DNA of 64,000 bases from Aquatica leii. Lineage: Eukaryota > Arthropoda > Insecta > Coleoptera > Lampyridae. The stretch lies in assembly GCA_035610365.1 (NCBI GenBank), contig CM069432.1:280799709-280863708 (forward strand), read 5' to 3'. Below the pieces are notes generated by a model. It saw only the letters and a program-made list of their open reading frames with translations. It ran no database searches and was not told the origin of the DNA. Position numbers and translations under genes: made by a program. Shown here piece by piece: positions 57,791-64,000 of this stretch (positions within the stretch are counted from its first letter, which is position 1; every line of letters begins with the position of its first letter).

Positions 57791-58729
57791 CCCCCTGTGG
57801 ATTTCCTCCGGGGGCGGTGATCCTATCTGGCCGTAGGGGATTCGATCCGATAGTGAACTCCTTCCGGTTGCATTTTTTACAATAAGGCATGTGCGAGGGT
57901 TGTGTACAAGCTGGACCGCAAGCAGCCATCAGTCCTTTTATTGTTCCCTTGTGGATCCATAGCTCCTGGACACGGGCAAAGTCACTTTCACTTTATACGG
58001 CTCGTATGCAGCGAGTCCAGTCACGTAATGGAAATAATTTCTATTCATTCCCTGTGCGCACAAACTCGGAGGCTCCGACAGCGAAGTAAAAAAAAATTAA
58101 AATTAAGAATCAAGGTAGGGAAGTAGGAAAAAATAGGAAATTATGGTATTTGATAAAAATTAGTAAAAAATGGGAAAATTATGTTTGGGTGACCTGATAT
58201 TAGTATTTTTGTAAAGGGAAAGGTTTCACAAAAAACTGACCAAGAGACAAAATGCTGAAAATTTTTTACGTGATCGGTGTTTTTTCTCTAATTGGTTGTA
58301 GAATGGGCCTAATATTTTACCAAAGCCTGAGTGACTGAACTTGTAGTAACCTGCTGTCTGCAGCGTTTTCTCTGGTATTTTTCTGGTGGATTTAGCGCAA
58401 GAAATCTTTTTCTCTAAGCTTCTTCTTTTAAAGGTTTGTGTTTTTTGCCTAAATACAGCAGTCAATGATGTGTTCTACCGCGCAAACGTATAAATGCAAA
58501 TTAATTGAATAAACTCGTGCACTTTTGATTTTTAAATTTTTTTTTCTCAATTGATATTTGTAGGGATTTTGGGCAGCTATACTACATGATCAGATTTGCA
58601 TACGAGACAACGCTAAAAAATATTTCAATACATTTAGATAATTCTTCTTCTTCTTGACGTTAGTACCTGTTTAACTGATAACTTTATACCTCTACGCTAT
58701 GTTGTTGCACCATCTTTCGAGTAGACGAC
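57791..58729. other. Non-coding stretch before solo LTR B
   Basis: 57791-58090 may hold further LINE 5' sequence but no domain is legible; open frames there on both strands look like shadows. 58090-58729 is AT-rich without features. Confidence 0.45.
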
Positions 58730-60188
58730 TGTTACGGACGAAATTTTCTTTGCGTACGCCTATGTATTTTGACTTGAAATTAGCTTACGGTTTGGACGCC
58801 CCCTACCGATCTTTTACGCGTGACTGTCATTTACGACGAATTCTTTAACTTGGAAACTGCATAAAATGGCCGGTGGACTGGCAATTAAAATTTCCTAAAT
58901 TCATCCACCGTAATGGGGACCAATTTATAAGGGTATTACGCTTATAATACATTTGAGTCGTCACCGGGTAAGCTAATAGCTGTCATTTATTAAAACTCTG
59001 TTGTAATTTCTCGTAATTTGATAGCCGTTCCGCCACGTGCGGGCATCCGTTCCTGTCGATAACTATTGATGAAGAATCAATTTCGAATAATAATTTCGTC
59101 GGACGAATATAATCCGAGGCGTACGACATATGGCTGAAAATTTAATGTACTGAGGCTAACTACAACTGTCGAGATTCTACTCAGGCGGCAGATACCTGCG
59201 TAACCACCGTTTTCGTCGGGGTATAACAGCATACGACGACCGGGTTAGGCTTTACGTACTTGCGTTCAATATAACTAATCATTTTGTAGATTTCACTTTC
59301 GTGAGGAATTAGTTTGACACGACTTGCTATTTAAGAGTGTTTACAGGATTGCTTGCCGAGGAAAGCGCTTTCTTCGTACGAGTGAAAGTTCCTGTATTAG
59401 GGGTAAGTGATTTTATGTATTTTATTCGTTGTCAGAAAGGTCACTCACGAAACTTGTGCTAATATTAGTTCCGAAATTATTAATACTGTTGTTTACCAGT
59501 TAGGTAGTAATTTTTTTTCTTATTTTGAGTTGCGCATGCTGTGTACTACCAACGAGTAATTAACGTTAATGCTATATTAATTTCGTGATTAGTCTCGATG
59601 TGTTAGTATCAATAAGGTCATATTAGTACTTCCTTTGTATACATCGCCTACGATGTATTACTACGACTTGTTACGATAGGTTAATATTACTGTAATAATT
59701 TATTATCACTGTGTGATTCTCTGTAATGCCATATTACTAAGTAGTTTGTGTATTTCGCATATTGTACACGAACCATATTTACTACAAACTATTCTTTGCT
59801 ATTTAGTTCACTGTACTTTATTGATGTATTGTGTGTTGCCAATACGACTGGCATCTCTGTAATGAGAATTCGATATACCTGTGATAATCCTACTATTCTA
59901 GATTAAAGTTGTTATTGTGGTTATTTGCTCTTTTATGACAACATACCTTCCTCTTTGACTCGTCTTTAATTAATAACCAACGTTGACTACTCGAACAGCC
60001 GAGTATAGGGTTACGAACCTAACATCGTGTTACAAGTGTGAACCGTTCTGTCCTGAGCAAGATAGAAAAGTCACTTTGGATCCGCTCTGGCGCCCTTAAG
60101 CATATTTACTGTTTCGTTGAACCTCCCCTCATCCCGACTATTGTGAGTTGGCCGTGCAAGGTTCGTAAAACCGAAAAAGCTTGTAACA
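58730..60188 (+). mobile_element. Solo LTR B with CGAC target duplication
   Basis: Starts TGTTACGGACGAAATTTT, ends GCTTGTAACA, flanked by CGAC on both sides (58726-58729 and 60189-60192). The last ~180 bases match solo LTR A (GTTACGAACCTAACATC, CTCTGGCGCCCTTAA, CGACTATTGTGAGTTGGCCG and GGTTCGTAAAACC). Internal blocks also correspond, including a GGGTAAGTGA donor-like site near 59400 downstream of a TATTTAAG box. Length 1459 bp. It stands 313 bases beyond the stop codon of the host gene. Confidence 0.85.
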
Positions 60189-60447
60189 CGACGCGTACTT
60201 CTTTGACCTGATGGTGACATATCTCTAGTTGTTTTGACAAACCTGTTTTTTTCTATTCCGGTTAATTTTTCTTTTCTCTCGGTGTTGCGCATTAGATAAC
60301 GGAGTAGCAAAATACGGTTATGTTATTTTGTTAGTGGTTTTTCAATGATTGCTTTTGGCGATTAAACGTTGGTAATCAGTTACATTTAAATCACGTAATC
60401 ACAAATTTTCTACTAGTGAATTACTAATTAGAAAAGTATTTCAAGCA
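60189..60447. other. 3' flank of the host gene
   Basis: AT-rich sequence between solo LTR B and the poly(A) signal of the GMC gene. No feature is seen. Confidence 0.5.
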
Positions 60448-60453
60448 TTTATT
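60448..60453 (-). terminator. Poly(A) signal AATAAA of the GMC gene
   Basis: TTTATT on the plus strand gives AATAAA on the coding strand, about 50 bases after the stop codon at 60502-60504. It is the first canonical signal downstream. Confidence 0.6.
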
Positions 60454-60501
60454 TTCGTAGTACATTTAAGTCACAACGAAGAAAATATAATTTTAATGAA
60501 C

Positions 60502-62441
60502 TTATTCTTCTCTTATCATATGTGCAGCTTTCTCTCCGATCATCATTGACGCTGCATTTGTATGACCACTAGGAACCAAAGGCATAATACTTGCATCGGC
60601 GACTCTTAAATTCTGAACTCCATGCACTCTCAATCTATGGTCAACAACAGCACCATGCAACGGATTTGGTCCCATTTTACAAGTACCTACAATATGAGCA
60701 ATAGATGTTCCAACTTGTCTTATATGACAATACCAGTACTCTTTTGACAAATACTTAAACTCTTTACACGCCGGTAAATGAACACGATATAATTTTGCGC
60801 CCAATTTTTTAAACGCTTTAGTGTCTAATAATTTCAAAGTTAGCTGGATGCCTTCATATATCGTTTCAATATCTCTAAAGTTGGGATCCGACAATAACAT
60901 AGGGTTGATAATAGGATAATCAAACGGATCTGACGATTTCAATTTTACATACCCTCTAGATTTCGGGTGCATCAAAATGAGTTTTATTGTAAAGATTCGA
61001 CTTAAATCTTCAGAAGGCCAGCCGTACTTAAACGTTTCGTCATCGTAATTAAATAATTTTTTGAGATATATAGAAGTACTGTTACTACCTAATACTATTA
61101 ATTCTAAATCTGGAAAATCGTCTGTTTTGGTGAGGTTTGTACGAACAAACGCAATTCCTTTGGCGTTAAACGTATCTGTAAATTCTCCAACCCCATTTAG
61201 ATAATCGATTACGTTATCTCTCAAACTTTTGCCCCATTCTGGAAAGTCTGTTTTAAAATGTAATAAACCGAATCCTACATGATCTTGAAAATTTTCTCCA
61301 ACTGACAAGTCTTTAATAACTGGAATTTTTAATTCTTCTAAATGCAGTTTTGGACCAATTCCTGATAGCATTAGCAATTGAGGTGATCCTATAGTACCGG
61401 CCGAAATGACAATGTCTTTTCGCGATCTAGCTATGTAGTATTTATTGTTTTTGGCAAAAAGAACACCGTACGCTTTTTTAGTTTTTGGATCTATTAAAAT
61501 TTTGGCTACATGGCTGTGAGTGAGTATTTTCAGATTGGGACGGTGTGAGGCGTTTTCTAAAAACGCCGCGTCGGTACTACATCTTCGACCTTTTTTTGTA
61601 TTTAATTGCGTTACCCCTACACCTTCTTGTCGCCTTCCGTTATAATCTAGAAAAATTCTATTTAACTCTATATTACCGTCAATAAATGCACGTTTTTGTC
61701 GAGTGTTGAGTGGTTTTGAATATTCAACATTTAAGTATCCGTTAAACCCGTGATAAAACAAGTCGCCGTCTATTTCTGAATTTTCCGATTTTTTAAAAAA
61801 ACTAAGTACGTCTTTGTAACACCAACCGGGATTACCTTGCGCGCACCAATTATCGTAATCTTTTTTGCAACCACGGGTATAAATTAAGGCGTTAATACCA
61901 GAAGATCCGCCGAGTACTTTTCCTCTTGGATAAGCGCATTGTCGCTTAGGCATACCTATAAACCTAATATTATTTGGTGTTTAGAAACAGTTTGTAAAAT
62001 ACCTAAACACGCAGTAGTCTGTGGGATTGCGTAATAGTCCCAGTTATATTCCAAAAACCATAAAACACCCGCCATTTTCGGAATTTTACTAAAATCTGTT
62101 TCATTTCCGCCCGCTTCTATAAGCAAGACATTTCGAAATCGATCTTCTGAAAGTCTACTGGCAACAATACCTCCTGCCGATCCAGCACCAACAACAATAT
62201 TGTCAAATGTACCATATTCTGGTAACGTAACAATATAATTTTTTAAATAAGAAAAAAACTACTTACCAATGTACTCGTTGGTAAACGGTTTATCACTTTG
62301 AGAATCGCTCGGCAAGGTGAAATTTTGCGAACGTTTTATTTCGTTTTGTATTAAGTTTACGTAATAATCAATTAAATCGTCCGAATATGAGAGAACACAA
62401 GTAAATGATATGACAAAAATTGAAAGGTGTGAAATAGCCAT
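60502..62441 (-). CDS. GMC oxidoreductase, glucose dehydrogenase (FAD, quinone)-like, secreted
   Basis: Three exons on the minus strand: 62441-62267, 62218-62003 and 61955-60502. Introns of 48 and 47 bases have GT…AG ends. The joined frame gives 614 residues without a stop. Residues 1-20 form a signal peptide (MAISHLSIFVISFTCVLSYS). The FAD-binding VVGAGSAGG follows in exon 2, with LLIEAGG. The first GMC signature is GKVLGGSSGINALIYTRG at the start of exon 3 and the second is SAGTIGSPQLLMLSGIGP. The carboxy domain ends with AHIVGTCKMGPN, then VADASIMPLVPSGHTNAAS with the catalytic-type His. Family members oxidise glucose or other alcohols with FAD. The substrate here is unknown; roles in cuticle, immunity or detoxification are known for relatives. 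Length is normal. Confidence 0.93.
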
Positions 62442-62472
62442 AGTTGGTTATACAAAAGTGAACTGCATTGCT

Positions 62473-62518
62473 AAACTGATCAAAAATGTACTCAACTTGC
62501 GTTTTTTAGTTATTTATA
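62473..62518 (-). promoter_or_regulatory. Candidate core promoter of the GMC gene
   Basis: On the minus strand, TATAAATA (62518-62511) is followed by an arthropod-type initiator TCAGTTT (62479-62473), about 35 bases before the ATG. The TATA-to-initiator spacing is a few bases longer than ideal, so this is a suggestion only. Confidence 0.35.
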
Positions 62519-63527
62519 TTACTCACATATTTAATCTTATTTACTTGCTAATATAAACAAGTTTTTTGTTAAACATAAGTAAGTAATAATATGTGAATTG
62601 TCTGTATTTGTTATTGTGTTAAAACTATCTCAGTTTGTAGAAATGACAATTTATAATGTCTTAGAAATTTGTCGCTAATTATTTTTTAGTTTTTATGTGT
62701 ACATTGACGTAGTGTTTGTTTATAATTTGCCGTTAATAGTGCCAAAGATTAAATATAGCCGTATATGTATATTTAATCTATTTGTTGCAATAACTTTTTA
62801 TAATCCCATTTTTTAAAACTTGTAATTGATATTTTTGTTGTATAGAGATCCTCACTCCTAAATTGTGATCTATAAACTATGTACATTTTTGTGTTTACCT
62901 CTCCTTTTATGAAGTTGCCTCTGCTTTGACTTTTTTAAAATTTTTGCTCTTTAATTGTTAAATAAAAAATAAAAAAATTTAAGATTTTTTATACTGTGTA
63001 ATGTACAATTTGAGGAGGATTGTCAGTTAAAAGCATTCTTCAAGTAAGTCATGCCCTTGCGCCACCTTTTCTTTCGGGTAGTAATGGAAACGAACGTCTA
63101 GACTAGAGAAAAGGAGATATCCCAGATCCGCAATCTCTAAAAGTATACCAGTAATAAAACAATCAAGCTAACACAGGAAAACAATAGTTTCGTTTATTTT
63201 CTTATTTACATTGCACAACTGACCCTAAAGAAGTATGATAGAAAAAGAGAATCCAAGGTCAAATTGTAATTACATAGAATCCGTAACCGCTCGTGGCTAC
63301 GCCACTGTTATCATTAATTAATATTATTACACAAACACACCGGCCAGGCTAGTGTAGACCTGAGAAGTATTAGTCTCTATTTTAGTATACCGCTGCAATA
63401 GAAAAACGGTAGAATTAAAGATAAACACGTTTACGATAACATATCTAAAGGCAAAATCTACCGGTAGTCTTGACGTCAAGCTTAGGAGTGAATGTTTTTG
63501 AATTACCCTGTAAACAAAATGTCGTAT
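62519..63527. other. Upstream flank of the GMC gene with a dispersed repeat
   Basis: AT-rich to about 63000, then slightly GC-richer. 63391-63485 matches 109-195 at the window start, including the palindrome TTGACGTCAA (63470-63479). No gene is visible. Confidence 0.45.
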
Positions 63528-63701
63528 TGCTACAAGCTTATAAATGTTACGTACCCTGCTAGCCCAACTCGCACTACTCGGAGATGGGGGAGGTTTAAGT
63601 AAATAGAATTTAATGGGCGCCAGATCTTACTAAGTAAAAACTTCTGTTTCGATGAAGACGGAAGCTCTAAGCTTGCAACAAAATCAGGTTCGTAATCCTC
63701 A
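63528..63701 (-). repeat. Inverted fragment of the solo-LTR family
   Basis: On the minus strand this reads ATTACGAACCTGATTTTGTT, then AGATCTGGCGCCCATTAA, AACCTCCCCCATCTCCGA, GCGAGTTGGGCTAGCAGGG and AAGCTTGTAGCA. It follows the order of the last 180 bases of solo LTRs A and B. The rest of the LTR would continue beyond 63701 but could not be aligned. Confidence 0.65.
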
Positions 63702-64000
63702 ACGGAACAAAAAAAGGAAGATACATATGTATAACAACTTTAACTTAATATCGTAGATTATTAACGAGCACAAAAGATTTATGGTAAATTATTCAACGAG
63801 CACAAAAATTTATCGCATATTATTCAACAATGGTTATATAAATGACGGAAGTAACGGCAACACACAATACATAGGCTTAAAATTGTGCTTATAGCAAATA
63901 AAATTAAATTGATAATGACAAATATCTATGATTAACAGCATGCGACACGCAAAAATAATTAATGAAAAACCTAAACGGTATTAAAACAATTATTGTATTT
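63702..64000. other. Non-coding end of window
   Basis: A short imperfect tandem repeat (ATTATTAACGAGCACAAAA, ATTATTCAACGAGCACAAAA, ATTATTCAACAATGG) lies at about 63757-63835. No gene is visible. Confidence 0.5.

Noticed and set aside
57567-58126. Several overlapping plus and minus frames as genes
   Set aside because: The only legible homology is a LINE endonuclease block on the minus strand near 57770; the others have no domain.
1-64000. tRNA, rRNA or CRISPR features
   Set aside because: Only primer-site matches to tRNA 3' ends were found; no cloverleaf, rRNA block or spaced repeat array was seen.

Overview
This is an AT-rich eukaryotic window, most likely from an insect; a beetle is possible, but nothing in the sequence proves the order. 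The pointers are one intact host gene of the insect glucose-dehydrogenase (GMC oxidoreductase) type with two introns under 50 bases, tRNA primer-binding sites matching insect-type tRNA-Lys and tRNA-Trp, and an arthropod-typical mix of transposable elements. I saw no bacterial features, rRNA, tRNA or CRISPR arrays.

Layout. 1-2.8 kb: minus-strand Ty3/gypsy gag-protease remnant with a tRNA-Lys primer site. 5.6-9.4 kb: plus-strand BEL/Pao remnant with a 326-bp tandem duplication in its reverse transcriptase. 9.9-12.1 kb: minus-strand, very purine-rich LINE with ORF1 and endonuclease but no reverse transcriptase. 14 kb: trace of a repeat-borne gene family. 15.9-20.8 kb: broken piggyBac element whose right end appears to carry a 2.5-kb DNA transposon with CACTG ends, ~120-bp inverted repeats and a TAA target duplication (18234-20759). 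24.1-30.1 kb: plus-strand gypsy element with both LTRs; its 5' LTR holds a 956-bp DNA transposon carrying a small two-exon ORF. 32.5-35.4 kb: minus-strand gypsy deletion derivative with both LTRs and a perfect tRNA-Lys primer site. 38.7 kb: orphan tRNA-Trp primer site. 39-45 kb: three-level nest, in which an R1-like LINE is split by a pogo-like transposon (40195-44072, TA duplication) that is itself split by a solo LTR (42270-43644, ACTC duplication). 45.2-52.2 kb: pieces of Harbinger, Penelope (two copies), gypsy and hAT elements. 54.7-57.8 kb: LINE with endonuclease, reverse transcriptase and RNase H, with an inverted duplication in the RNase H. 58730-60188: second solo LTR of the same family (CGAC duplication). 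60502-62441: the host GMC oxidoreductase gene, minus strand. 63.5 kb: inverted fragment of the same LTR family.

Only the GMC gene looks functional. Every mobile-element reading frame checked carries stops, frameshifts, deletions or lost catalytic residues, so the window reads as a heterochromatin-like or intergenic graveyard next to one gene. The clearest information is the insertion order recorded by nested elements and their target duplications. The best candidates for something poorly described are the CACTG-ended transposon with an unfamiliar transposase, and the two-exon helix-turn-helix-like ORF inside the 24.4-25.3 kb transposon.
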